NCBI GenBank assembly: GCA_024760505.1
Contig: CP058931.1
Span: 1,374,001-1,438,000, forward strand
Source of the DNA: Nitrospira sp.
GTDB lineage: Bacteria > Nitrospirota > Nitrospiria > Nitrospirales > UBA8639
Reading direction: 5' to 3'
DNA: 64,000 bases
Shown here piece by piece: positions 34,786 to 43,960 of the stretch. The notes beneath the pieces are model-generated. The model saw nothing but the letters and a program-made list of their open reading frames with translations, ran no database searches and had not been told where the DNA came from. The position numbers were made by a program, and so were the translations under genes. Position 1 is the stretch's first letter. The number at the start of each line of letters is the position of its first letter.

Positions 34786-35155
34786 GATGATCGGAGGGTG
34801 GCTGCAGCGCCCCAACTACATTGCCTTTGTCCTGCTGTTTCTGTGGGGCATCTATATTATGGTGACCCGGTACAATCTGGTGAAAAAACTCATCGGGATG
34901 TATCTCATGCAAACGAGCGTGATCTTTTTTCTTGTCACCACAAGTGCCAAGCGAGGCGCCACGGTGCCCATTTTGCTCTCCACGACCGAGATCATTCAAC
35001 CGGAAGCCTATGCGAATCCTCTCCCTCATGTGCTGACATTGACGGCGATTGTGGTGGGTGTTGCCACCCTGGGAGTATCTTTGGCGCTGGCCGATGCCAT
35101 TTATAAAAAGTACGGCAGCCTGGACGAAGAAGAAATTCTCAAAAGGCTGGAATGA
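34775..35155 (+). CDS. Mrp-type antiporter subunit C (MnhC/MrpC, NuoK-like)
   Basis: 126 aa, three helices, homologous to NuoK. VKKLIGMYLMQTSVIFFLV and PLPHVLTLTAIVVGVATLGVSLAL carry the family features, including the buried position of the NuoK proton path. It overlaps the B gene and is overlapped by the D gene by 4 bases, showing coupled translation across the set. Confidence 0.9.
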   Translation: MMFEMIGGWLQRPNYIAFVLLFLWGIYIMVTRYNLVKKLIGMYLMQTSVIFFLVTTSAKRGATVPILLSTTEIIQPEAYANPLPHVLTLTAIVVGVATLGVSLALADAIYKKYGSLDEEEILKRLE

Positions 35156-36621
35156 CGCGACACCTTCCCGCAATTCTTTTCCTCCTACCTCTCGGTTTGG
35201 CCATTTGTTTACCATTAATCGGGATCAAGCATCGGGAGTGGTGTCGGCCATTATCGATTGGTGTGCTGGCGGCGATGGTCCCGGTTTCCTTCGCTAATCT
35301 GGTAGGAGTTCTTCAAAACGGGACCATTCATTATGACTTTGGGGGATGGGCTGCTCCGGTCGGGATTGAGTGGGTCGCGGACGGCTTGGCCAGTGTCATG
35401 ACCGTGGCTTTGAGTCTCGTTGGATTGGTGTGTATCACCTTCCTTAGTTCAGTTTTATTTCCTTACCTTGGTAGCCGGATTGTTCCGTTTTATACCCTGG
35501 TCTTATTGTTGATAGCCAGTCTGACCGGCATGGTGTTTGCCGGGGATTTGTTCAATCTTTTCGTTTTCTTAGAAGTATCCGCCCTGTGTGCCTATGCCTT
35601 GGTCGGGCTGGCTGGGGGGAAGGCGCTTGTCGCCGGATTCCGGTATTTAATTTTAGGCACCTTCGGAGCCTCCTTATATCTCCTGGGAGTGGGGTATTTG
35701 TACGCCGAGACGGGTACGCTCAATATGGCAGATCTGGCTCAGCGGGTGCCCTCTTTGGTGGCATCCAAGGCCTTTGCGGTTGGTGTGTTATTCATGTTCA
35801 TTGGGCTGGGCATTAAGATGGCCTTGGTACCGCTCCACGGGTGGTTGCCGGATGCGTATACGTATGCGCCAGATAGAGTGTCACCGATGCTGGCCTCCTT
35901 AGTGACGAAGGTCGCGCTGTATGGATGGATTCGCATTATGTTTTGGGTCCTTGGAGCCCAGGCGGTGGTCTACCAGATCCGCCTTTTGGTGTTAGTGGGG
36001 ATTCTTGGGGCTCTGGCAGCTCTGGTTGGCGCATTCCTGGCTCTGTCCCAAGTAGAAATCAAACGCATGTTTGCGTATGGAGGCCTTTCGCATATCGGAT
36101 TGATTCTGGTGGGGATTAGTCTCGGAAATCAAACCGGTTTTGTCGGAGGAGTGTTTTACCTCTTGAATGATGCCGTGATGCAAGCGGGATTGTTTTTTTG
36201 GGCGGGGGCAATTATTCATCTGTACGGGGTTCGCACTATTGAGGATCTTGGGCGACTGCAGGGAGGAGCGGGATGGATGTCGGTGGCTCTGGTCGTTATA
36301 GCCCTGTCGATGATAGGGATTCCTCCAACCGGGGGATTTTTTGGAAAATGGTATATCATTCTTGGCGCGGTGGAGGCGCAAAATTACCTTGCCATTGTCG
36401 CGGTGCTGATTGCGACTCTGTTAACTCTGGCCTATTTCGTGAAATTATTTGAACGGGTATTTCGGGACCGGTCCACACAGCCTCCTCCTCTTATACGGGA
36501 GATTCCGTTGGCGGTGAAAATTGGTCTGGGCGCCACATCAGTGGCGGTCATTGTTTTGGGACTGATGAGCGATCACATTGTCAGCTTTCTCCTCAAGAAC
36601 GCGGTTCCACCCGGGCTTTAG
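35152..36621 (+). CDS. Mrp-type antiporter subunit D (MnhD/MrpD, NuoN/M-like)
   Basis: 489 aa, about fourteen helices. Contains the antiporter-fold motifs LFNLFVFLEVSALCAYALVG with the TM5 glutamate, GLGIKMALVPLHGWLPDAY with the TM7 lysine and ALSQVEIKRMFAYGGLSHIG. Ion-translocating subunit homologous to complex I NuoN/NuoM. Followed after 30 bases by the NuoL-like gene. Confidence 0.92.
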   Translation: MTRHLPAILFLLPLGLAICLPLIGIKHREWCRPLSIGVLAAMVPVSFANLVGVLQNGTIHYDFGGWAAPVGIEWVADGLASVMTVALSLVGLVCITFLSSVLFPYLGSRIVPFYTLVLLLIASLTGMVFAGDLFNLFVFLEVSALCAYALVGLAGGKALVAGFRYLILGTFGASLYLLGVGYLYAETGTLNMADLAQRVPSLVASKAFAVGVLFMFIGLGIKMALVPLHGWLPDAYTYAPDRVSPMLASLVTKVALYGWIRIMFWVLGAQAVVYQIRLLVLVGILGALAALVGAFLALSQVEIKRMFAYGGLSHIGLILVGISLGNQTGFVGGVFYLLNDAVMQAGLFFWAGAIIHLYGVRTIEDLGRLQGGAGWMSVALVVIALSMIGIPPTGGFFGKWYIILGAVEAQNYLAIVAVLIATLLTLAYFVKLFERVFRDRSTQPPPLIREIPLAVKIGLGATSVAVIVLGLMSDHIVSFLLKNAVPPGL

Positions 36622-36651
36622 CAGGATTGGGCATATGGTGATCTCCTGATT

Positions 36652-38829
36652 ATGACATTCCTCATCCTTATTCCCCTCCTTCCTCTGATGGCCGTTCTGG
36701 TTCTCGTGCTGGGGAAACCCTGGCTTGGAGAGCAAGGCCATAAGATCGGCATTCCTGCGATGGCTCTCTCCTTCGCGCTTTCCGTCATCGCGTTTGCTCG
36801 AGTCGCATCAGACGGGGCTTTCTCCATTCCACTCTACCGACTATTCAAATCGGGAGACCTGGTTGTAGATTTGGGTCTCTATGTCGACCAGCTCACGGTC
36901 TTGCTTCTGCTCTTGGTGACCGGTGTAAGCAGTGTGGTGCATGTGTATGCGTCGCGTTATATGATCGGCGATCCCCGGTATAACCGTTTCTTCGCCGTCA
37001 TCGCGCTGTTTACGTTTTCGATGATCATGCTGGTTATGAGCAATAATCTGCTCATGCTGTTTGTGTTCTGGGAGATCATGGGGATTTGTTCTTATTTGTT
37101 AATTTCTCATTGTGGGGAGCGGCAATCATCTGCTCAGGCCGCGACCAAGGCCTTTCTCGTGAATTCGATCGCGGATGTGGGCTTAGGTTTTGGGATCATT
37201 CTGACCTATTCCACTTTTGGAACACTGGATATTCAGACGATTTTAGGGGAAGCCCCATCCATACAGGGAAACACCATCAACCTGTTCGGCTGGCTAGGGC
37301 TGGACGTGCCCATTCATATCCTCACGCTCATTACGCTTTTTCTTTTTCTGGGAGCCATGGGAAAGTCCGCACAAGTGCCGTTCCATGTCTGGCTCCCCTT
37401 TGCCATGGAAGCGCCCACACCCGTTTCCGCGTTGATTCACGCCGCGACCATGGTGAATGCCGGCCCCTTCTTGTTGGTTCGCATGAGTCCCCTCGTGATC
37501 CTTTCGCCCGAAGCCATGACCCTCATTGCATTGGTCGGAGGCGTGACCGCACTTTTTGCAACCCTTGTCTCCCTGACTCAGGTGGATATTAAGCGCATGC
37601 TGGCGTTTTCCACCATTGGTCAAATCGGTTTCATGATCCTGACCTGCGGAGTCGGAGCCTTTGTCATCTCTATTTTTCATATGTTGGCCCATGGATGTTT
37701 AAAAGGATTCTTATTTCTGTCGACTGGAAATGCACTTCGTTCCATCGGCTCCCATGAACATGTGTCTTCGTCCCATGTTCCTCATGGCTCATCAATGCGT
37801 TCTATGGGGCCCTTAGTGTTAGGAGCTTTGCTGTTGGCCTGTCTTCCCCCGTTCCTCATTTTTTTCGGGCCGTATGAGCAATTGTGGATGATTCAACCGG
37901 GATCCTCCGCCCAATGGACATTTTGGATTTTGGGATTTCTGACGGTATTTTTCTCTGCCATGTATGTCATGCGGGGTGTTCTGCTCTTGTTTGGTCAACC
38001 GTATTCGATAGGTCATGGAAGTGGAATGGGGAGACAGGCCATCCAGCCTCGTTTCTTTTCCCCTCTCCACCTTCTGGGAATTTTGGCTGTCATTGGGATT
38101 TTTGGAAGTTTGTTGCTGGTCTTGTGGAGTTGGTTTTCGGAATTTCTGTCCCCTGTCGTGGGACATCGGATGGCGCAGATTCCAAGGGAGACTTCGAGTG
38201 AGACCGGCTTGCAACTTATTTTTGCATTTGCTGTGGCTGTGGGCGGTATCGCGTTTGGGTACTTTTCCTTGAAAAAATTTTCGGGTTCCTGGTTCCAACA
38301 ATCGGAAATGAGCAGGCGATGGTATGTCCACTTTCTGAATAAATTGTATTTCGACGAAATATATGAGGCGTATGTTGTGGTGCCCACTCTCCGGTTGGCC
38401 CGATGGCTATGGCGGGTTATCGACCGGAATGTGTTTGACGCCTTGATCATGGGAATCGCAAATGTGTCAGTGTTGGCGGCGAAGTGGATGTGGCGGGTGG
38501 TGGATCTTCGGGGGATTGACGGGCTGGTAGTAGGTTTGGGACGGAACAGCGTAGGAATGGCCGGTTGGCTCTGGCGGGTGGTGGACCTTCGCGGTGTTGA
38601 TCGGGTCGTCGTGGGTATCGGCCAACGCAGCCTTGGTATCGCCAACTGGCTATGGAAAAGAATCGAGATCAAAGTTCTCGACAAGAATGTGGTTCGTGCC
38701 GGGAATCAAGCCGCGAGCACAGGGAATATGATGCAGGAACTAGAGCCTCGCACGTTACAGCACCACTTACTGGTCATGATTTTCTGGCTCATTGTGGGGA
38801 TTGGGTTGTTGTTTTGGTTTGTTGTGTGA
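36652..38829 (+). CDS. NuoL/MrpA/DabB-like proton-translocating subunit with C-terminal 27-residue repeats
   Basis: 725 aa. The core (residues 1-about 550) has LFVFWEIMGICSYLLISHC with the conserved Glu, KSAQVPFHVWLPFAMEAPTPVSALIH with the TM7 Lys region, and SLTQVDIKRMLAFSTIGQIG. Residues 587-694 hold four tandem 27-residue units each starting WRVxD or WKRIE, then one last helix (LVMIFWLIVGIGLLFWFVV). The unit matches the normally single segment that continues into the lateral helix HL of NuoL. The protein replaces the NuoL-like part of MrpA and could equally be the membrane partner (DabB role) of DabA. The repeat expansion is unusual. Confidence 0.9.
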   Translation: MTFLILIPLLPLMAVLVLVLGKPWLGEQGHKIGIPAMALSFALSVIAFARVASDGAFSIPLYRLFKSGDLVVDLGLYVDQLTVLLLLLVTGVSSVVHVYASRYMIGDPRYNRFFAVIALFTFSMIMLVMSNNLLMLFVFWEIMGICSYLLISHCGERQSSAQAATKAFLVNSIADVGLGFGIILTYSTFGTLDIQTILGEAPSIQGNTINLFGWLGLDVPIHILTLITLFLFLGAMGKSAQVPFHVWLPFAMEAPTPVSALIHAATMVNAGPFLLVRMSPLVILSPEAMTLIALVGGVTALFATLVSLTQVDIKRMLAFSTIGQIGFMILTCGVGAFVISIFHMLAHGCLKGFLFLSTGNALRSIGSHEHVSSSHVPHGSSMRSMGPLVLGALLLACLPPFLIFFGPYEQLWMIQPGSSAQWTFWILGFLTVFFSAMYVMRGVLLLFGQPYSIGHGSGMGRQAIQPRFFSPLHLLGILAVIGIFGSLLLVLWSWFSEFLSPVVGHRMAQIPRETSSETGLQLIFAFAVAVGGIAFGYFSLKKFSGSWFQQSEMSRRWYVHFLNKLYFDEIYEAYVVVPTLRLARWLWRVIDRNVFDALIMGIANVSVLAAKWMWRVVDLRGIDGLVVGLGRNSVGMAGWLWRVVDLRGVDRVVVGIGQRSLGIANWLWKRIEIKVLDKNVVRAGNQAASTGNMMQELEPRTLQHHLLVMIFWLIVGIGLLFWFVV
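38410..38733 (+). repeat. Four tandem 81-base repeats inside the NuoL-like gene
   Basis: Units start at 38410, 38491, 38572 and 38653, each 81 bases. Units 2 and 3 share TGGCGGGTGGTGGA at their start and nearly the same following residues; unit 4 is the most diverged (WKRIEIKVLDKN). The phase is exact at codon level, consistent with in-frame duplication. Confidence 0.85.
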
Positions 38830-38964
38830 TTCCGCAGATAGCTTGTCAGTGATTCAGAGGTCACGAACACGACACGGCAATTCAAACTCGCGGTGTGTGA
38901 AAAACAAGAGGGCGTCTTTCATGTCCTGGATGTGCCATGACCGGCATGTCATGAAGGGGAGACT

Positions 38965-40473
38965 ATGAACACAATCTTCACTGATCATCTTTTGAGTATC
39001 ATGATCGCGATGCCGTTTTTGGGCATTGGGATCATCGCGTGCATTCAAGATCAGGAATGGATTCGGCGCGTGGCTCTGGGGTGTACGCTTGGTGACGTTG
39101 GGCTTGCACTGGTGCTGCTGAGAGAATTTGATTTTTCCACTCAAGGCATGCAATTCGTGGAGCGGATGGCATGGATGCCGACCTTTAATATTCAATATGC
39201 TGTCGGAGTGGATGGCATTAGTCTTCTTCTGGTTTTACTCACGACTCTGCTCTGCCCCTTTTGCGTCCTGTGCTCCTGGAAGTCAATTACCACTCGTGTA
39301 CGCTCCTTTATGGCCATGATTCTGTTGGTTGAAGGGGCCATGATTGTGGTGTTTACCGCTTTAGACCTGTTTTTGTTTTTCATGTTGTGGGAAGTCACGA
39401 TGATTCCCATGTATTTTATGATCATCCTGTGGGGCGGGCCCCAACGCATAGCGGCCGGCATCAAATTCGTTCTGTACAGTTTGTCAGGCAGCCTGATCTT
39501 ACTTTTGGCGATACTCGGGTTGTACGTGGAAGGGGGGCGGACATTCGATATTTTGGCGTTGGCGGAGAACACCTATTCCCCCGACGCCCAGTTTTGGATA
39601 TTTCTGGCGTTCTTCCTGGCCTTTGCCATTAAATTACCCATGCTGCCGTTTCACACATGGCTACCGGATGCCCATTCCGAAGCTCCCACCGCCGGAAGCG
39701 TCCTGCTGGCTGGGGTACTCTTGAAAATGGGTGGATATGGATTTTTACGATTTTGTCTCCCCATGTTTCCTGAAGCCTCAGTGACCTTTGCCCCGTATAT
39801 CTTGTGGCTATCCGTGGCGGCTATTGTGTATGGGGGGTATATGGCCCTGGCCCAGTCGGACCTGAAAAAGCTGGTGGCCTATTCGTCCATTTCGCATATG
39901 GGATTCGTGACATTGGGCATTTTCGTGTTTAATAACCATGGAATTCAAGGAGCCATCCTGCAGATGGTGAACCATGGGATAACCACAGGAGCCCTATTTT
40001 TGGCTGTCGGTCAATTGTATGATCGGACCCATAGCCGGTCGATTCAGGATTACGGGGGGTTGCAAAAATCGATGCCCCGGTTTGTGGCACTTTTTTGTCT
40101 GTTTTCAGTGGCATCTTTCGGACTGCCTGGCACATGCAATTTTATTGGAGAGTTTTTGGTTCTGGTCGGAACGTCTTTTGAAAGCTATGTCATGGTGTTG
40201 TTGTCCATGGGGGGCATTGTCCTCGCGGCGGCGTATATGCTCTGGATGCTTCAACGGGTGGTGTTGGGTCAACCAAAAAATTCGACCATTGCACAACTAC
40301 CGGATCTGAATATGCGAGAGTTGGTCACGGTGATTCCTCTTGCGGTTTTAATCTTGGGGATCGGATTGTACCCGTCACCACTTATGGAGATGATGGATTC
40401 GAGCGTCACGCACCTGGCTCAGCATATGGCACAGTACCAGGTGGGGATGATCCACGAAGTGTCCCTTCGGTGA
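38965..40473 (+). CDS. NuoM-like antiporter-fold subunit
   Basis: 502 aa, about fourteen helices. NuoM hallmarks: NIQYAVGVDGISLLLVLLTT, LFLFFMLWEVTMIPMYFMI with the TM5 Glu, AIKLPMLPFHTWLPDAHSEA with the TM7 Lys, and ALAQSDLKKLVAYSSISHMG. It follows the NuoL-like gene by 135 bases on the same strand. A second D-type ion-translocating subunit is not part of the classical seven-subunit Mrp set, so this complex would have three antiporter-fold proteins, as in complex I. GGGG lies about 7 bases before the ATG. Inner membrane. Confidence 0.92.
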   Translation: MNTIFTDHLLSIMIAMPFLGIGIIACIQDQEWIRRVALGCTLGDVGLALVLLREFDFSTQGMQFVERMAWMPTFNIQYAVGVDGISLLLVLLTTLLCPFCVLCSWKSITTRVRSFMAMILLVEGAMIVVFTALDLFLFFMLWEVTMIPMYFMIILWGGPQRIAAGIKFVLYSLSGSLILLLAILGLYVEGGRTFDILALAENTYSPDAQFWIFLAFFLAFAIKLPMLPFHTWLPDAHSEAPTAGSVLLAGVLLKMGGYGFLRFCLPMFPEASVTFAPYILWLSVAAIVYGGYMALAQSDLKKLVAYSSISHMGFVTLGIFVFNNHGIQGAILQMVNHGITTGALFLAVGQLYDRTHSRSIQDYGGLQKSMPRFVALFCLFSVASFGLPGTCNFIGEFLVLVGTSFESYVMVLLSMGGIVLAAAYMLWMLQRVVLGQPKNSTIAQLPDLNMRELVTVIPLAVLILGIGLYPSPLMEMMDSSVTHLAQHMAQYQVGMIHEVSLR

Positions 40474-40943
40474 AGTACGAAACCGGCAATTGCGACAAAG
40501 ACGATAGTTTCCGATGAACCATGGCTTGGACATCTCTCGGTTGGTGGGCACGAGAGATAACGATCAAACTTCTCGCATTCCCACTACCCTTCCGCGCCAA
40601 CATTTTCTCACTTCTTCTTTTCGCATTGATCCCCTGTGAATTGAAACAGTGTCGGTTGTGCTCATTGGGAAATATTGACAGGTCATTCTGACCTCTTGGA
40701 GCAACTTCCTCCTTGTTTCTGCAGGTTTTCTCAAGTGCCCTATCCAGAATGCCGAGAATAATCTTCACTGCTCTCTCTGGTGGCGAATGAACCTTCCGGT
40801 CACTAAGGTTGGCCATGGCACCCAGAAGAGTAGATTGAAACCATATAGGCCAAAAGTTATCAACCAGTCTTGAATGCTCAGGTGTCATTGATAGTAGAGA
40901 ACCTGGGGTGAGGAGAGGCGGTAAACGCGAAGGAGCAGGCACT
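40474..40943. other. Intergenic region, no supported gene
   Basis: 470 bases. A minus-strand open frame across it (40406-40960) overlaps both flanking genes and has no family resemblance. A small hairpin ATCTCTCG/CGAGAGAT (40532-40558) has no T-run. Presumably carries the promoter for the OmpA-like gene. Confidence 0.4.
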
Positions 40944-42023
40944 ATGAAACTGGGGAACACTTTACTTGCGGCAGTGGCATGTACGATTGTGGTCGGTTGT
41001 GTGAGTCAGCAATCACATGAACGTGCTCTCCAAGAATACGAAAAAAACCAAGAGTCCACGATAGCGGAACTTGAACGCTTGCAGCAGGCTGTTGAAGAGA
41101 AGCAAGCAGAAGTCCTGCAGCTTCAAGAAACTAAGACGGCCCTTGAGCATACCGTTGAAGTGCAAGATCAAATTAAGGAAGAACAGTTAGCCGCGGTCCA
41201 ACAAGAAGTCGAAGCGCTGTATACGCAAATCCGGAAAATCGTAAACTCGGAAGGAACCGTTTCTCTGTCCGATCCTCTTTTTGGAGGAGAGCCGGTGGAT
41301 TTTCATGATCTGACAGCCGCGCTCACAAAGGTCAGGTCGGGTTTAGACGGGCAAATCAGCCAGATGTCCCACCTTCGTGAGCAGAATGGTCAGTTGGAAA
41401 AAGAGCTGTCGGCCCTGGAGGTCAGGCTCAAAGAAGTGGAGCGTTTAAAACATGAGTTGGAATTGGTCCGAAAAGCTCGGGAAGCTCAGGAAGCGCAACT
41501 GGAGAAGGTCAAATATGAAGTGCTCACAGTCGGAGAGGAGATTGACCGTATTACCAAGGCGCTGGAGGACAAGTTTGGCAACAGTCTAGTGGTGACACAA
41601 CACCAGGATCGGTTAGTCCTGACCATGCTGGGACAAGTCCTGTTTGAATCCGGTGAAGCAGATTTGACCCCTCTGGGGCTCAAGATCATGAAGCAGGTGG
41701 GCCAGGTGTTAGCAACGGTCCCAGGGAAAAATATTCAAGTGGAAGGCCACACGGACAACCACCGCATATATGGACAACTACAAAAACAGTATCCCACCAA
41801 TTGGGAACTTTCAACCGCACGCGCCACGACGGTGTTACGGTATCTGATTGAGCAAACCGGAATGGATCCAAAACAATTTTCAGCGACGGGCTATGCCGAT
41901 ATGCGACCGGTGATGACAAATGATACCGAGGAGGGAAGAGCCCAAAATCGTCGTGTGGAAATTGTCCTCTATCCGGAACGAGTGATTCAGGGCAATGAAA
42001 CCGTTGCGACACTTGCCCCGTAA
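40944..42023 (+). CDS. OmpA-family lipoprotein with long coiled coil
   Basis: 359 aa from the ATG at 40944 (AGGAG 9 bases upstream). Signal peptide with lipobox-like TIVVGC (lipidated Cys about residue 19), then about 190 residues of Gln/Glu-rich coiled coil, and a C-terminal OmpA/MotB peptidoglycan-binding domain (VLFESGEADLTPLGLKIM, IQVEGHTDNH, LSTARATTVLRYLIE, NRRVEIVLYP). Anchored to the outer membrane, it links that membrane to the cell wall. The coiled coil resembles that of MotB/Pal-like cell-envelope spacers. No functional link to the neighbouring operons is evident. Confidence 0.88.
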   Translation: MKLGNTLLAAVACTIVVGCVSQQSHERALQEYEKNQESTIAELERLQQAVEEKQAEVLQLQETKTALEHTVEVQDQIKEEQLAAVQQEVEALYTQIRKIVNSEGTVSLSDPLFGGEPVDFHDLTAALTKVRSGLDGQISQMSHLREQNGQLEKELSALEVRLKEVERLKHELELVRKAREAQEAQLEKVKYEVLTVGEEIDRITKALEDKFGNSLVVTQHQDRLVLTMLGQVLFESGEADLTPLGLKIMKQVGQVLATVPGKNIQVEGHTDNHRIYGQLQKQYPTNWELSTARATTVLRYLIEQTGMDPKQFSATGYADMRPVMTNDTEEGRAQNRRVEIVLYPERVIQGNETVATLAP

Positions 42024-42168
42024 TAGGAGGCAAGGGCCACAACAAACAATCTGGTTTCAGAAGTGGTTCCCCTTTCTATTCCTCTCTTGCATCGAGCCAT
42101 GGGTCAACCTTGCTGCAGAGTTTACGGTTCTTTTCCTTCTTCCAGTATCTGACTTCTCCAATCATTAA

Positions 42169-43761
42169 TTAATGCGCCAGCGGTTCGGTGAGAGTGCCCG
42201 GGCTACTTAAGCTATGGTGTTGGAGAAGTCCGGTCTCGTATAAATATGCTGTCGCCGGATCCAACAAAAAATATACGGAAAACAGGCCGACACTTGCCAT
42301 GGTCAACGTATAGGGAAGTGCCATCCATACCATTTTTCCATAGGATAAGCGGATAACCGGAGCCAGTGAGGAGGTTAATAAAAATAAAAATGCGGCTTGT
42401 CCGTTGGGGGTTGCCACACTGGGGATATTCGTGCCGGTATTAATGGCAACGGCCAAAAGGTCAAATTGGTCGCGGGTAATGGTGCCCGCCTGGAAGGCAC
42501 GGAGCACTTCCTGAATGTAAACCGTCGCAACAAAGACGTTGTCGCTGATAGCCGAAAGAACACCATTGGCAAGATAAAACATGCCGATTTGATGAGATCC
42601 TTGCAAACTTAATCCATACCCGATGATTCCGGAAAACAGATTCTGATCCTGGATGACCGCCACAATGGCGAAAAAGACGACGAGGAGAGCCGTGAAAGGA
42701 AGCGCTTCCTTAAACGCCTCTCCAAGTTGATGCTCTTCGATAATCCCGTTAAAGGCGGTAATAAATACGATCACCGTGAGTCCGATGATTCCCACCTCCG
42801 CCAGGTGAAAGGCTAAGGCAAAAATCAGCCAAATGCCGGCAATCGCTTGAATAATAAGCTTGGCCGTGTCCCCGGAATCCCGTCGTTTCTGTTGTTCAGT
42901 TTCGAAATCCAACAAAATGAGGCGAACGGGATCCGGGAGTTGAAAGCCATAATCAAACCAGCGCATTTTTTCAACGATCATACAGGTGAACAACCCCGTG
43001 GCTAAGACCGGAAGGGTCACAGGGGCCATACGCAATAAGAACTCCATAAATTCCCAGCCTGCTTTGTCTGCGATCAATAAATTTTGGGGTTCCCCCACGA
43101 GAGTACAGACTCCCCCCAATGCTGTTCCCACCGCTCCATGCATTAATAAATTTCGAAGGAAGCCTCGGAAGTTGTCTAAGTTTTCCCGGTGAAGCGAGCC
43201 GATCTCATGATCGCTTGTCGAATCATGAGAGGTTTGAGACGATTTGCCAGAGGCCACCCGGTGGTAAATGTTATAAAAACCCAAGGCGACGGCAATGATG
43301 ACCGCCGTGACGGTCAAGGCATCGAGAAATGCCGAAAGGAAGGCACCCATGATGGAAAACAAGAGACCCAACAAAATTTTTGAACGGACGCCCAATAAAA
43401 TTTTCGTAAACAGAAACAAGAGCAAATCTTTCATGAAGTAGATCCCGGCCACCATGAAAATCAATAACAGGATCACTTGGAAATTATTGAGCGCTTCATG
43501 ATAGACCGTAGCGGGTGTAGTCATTCCCAATAGGACGGCTTCAAGTGCGAGCAAGCCACCGGGTTGTAGCGGATAACTTTTAAGAGCCAGGGCCAGCGTA
43601 AAAATAAATTCCAGGATGAGGATCCATCCGGTGTAGAACGACCCAATGCTCATCAACAAGATGGGATTGAGGATTAAGAATCCCAGAATGGTCAGCTTGT
43701 ACCAGGTTGGAGTGTGGTTCAGGAAATTCTGTATGAGCGCTTGAGGGACTGTTGTCTTCAT
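42169..43761 (-). CDS. nhaB: Na+/H+ antiporter NhaB
   Basis: 530 aa, about twelve helices, aligning by eye over its full length with E. coli NhaB: FILTLALALKSYPLQPGGLL-type start (positions 45-60), AFLSAFLDALTVTAVIIAVA, VGTALGGVCTLVGEPQNLL, GVLSAISDNVFVATVYI, then VAINTGTNIPSVATPNGQAA and SYGKMVWMALPYT. It exchanges cytoplasmic Na+ for periplasmic H+. It lies 199 bases after the SulP-3 stop on the same strand; the decayed copy at 16601 sits behind SulP-2 in the same order. Likely role here: recharging or removing the Na+ used by the permease (inference). Confidence 0.95.
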   Translation of the reverse strand: MKTTVPQALIQNFLNHTPTWYKLTILGFLILNPILLMSIGSFYTGWILILEFIFTLALALKSYPLQPGGLLALEAVLLGMTTPATVYHEALNNFQVILLLIFMVAGIYFMKDLLLFLFTKILLGVRSKILLGLLFSIMGAFLSAFLDALTVTAVIIAVALGFYNIYHRVASGKSSQTSHDSTSDHEIGSLHRENLDNFRGFLRNLLMHGAVGTALGGVCTLVGEPQNLLIADKAGWEFMEFLLRMAPVTLPVLATGLFTCMIVEKMRWFDYGFQLPDPVRLILLDFETEQQKRRDSGDTAKLIIQAIAGIWLIFALAFHLAEVGIIGLTVIVFITAFNGIIEEHQLGEAFKEALPFTALLVVFFAIVAVIQDQNLFSGIIGYGLSLQGSHQIGMFYLANGVLSAISDNVFVATVYIQEVLRAFQAGTITRDQFDLLAVAINTGTNIPSVATPNGQAAFLFLLTSSLAPVIRLSYGKMVWMALPYTLTMASVGLFSVYFLLDPATAYLYETGLLQHHSLSSPGTLTEPLAH

Positions 43762-43960
43762 TTCAGTTGGGTAACCTTTCGGACCGGTGGTCCCAGATAG
43801 AGTCTGACGATTAAACCAATATCACTAGGGTCAATACACTGATTGGTGATTTCTCTCGCATCCAGGCCTATAAAGGGGTGAGGGCAGGGCGGAGTTCCTC
43901 AGCTTACACTATGAATGTTTTTTCAGAAACAGAGAAGGCTATGTCATCAAAAAACATACC

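Noticed and set aside
40406..40960. Minus-strand open frame of 184 codons
   Set aside because: Extends into both flanking genes, lacks a start signal and looks like non-coding text.
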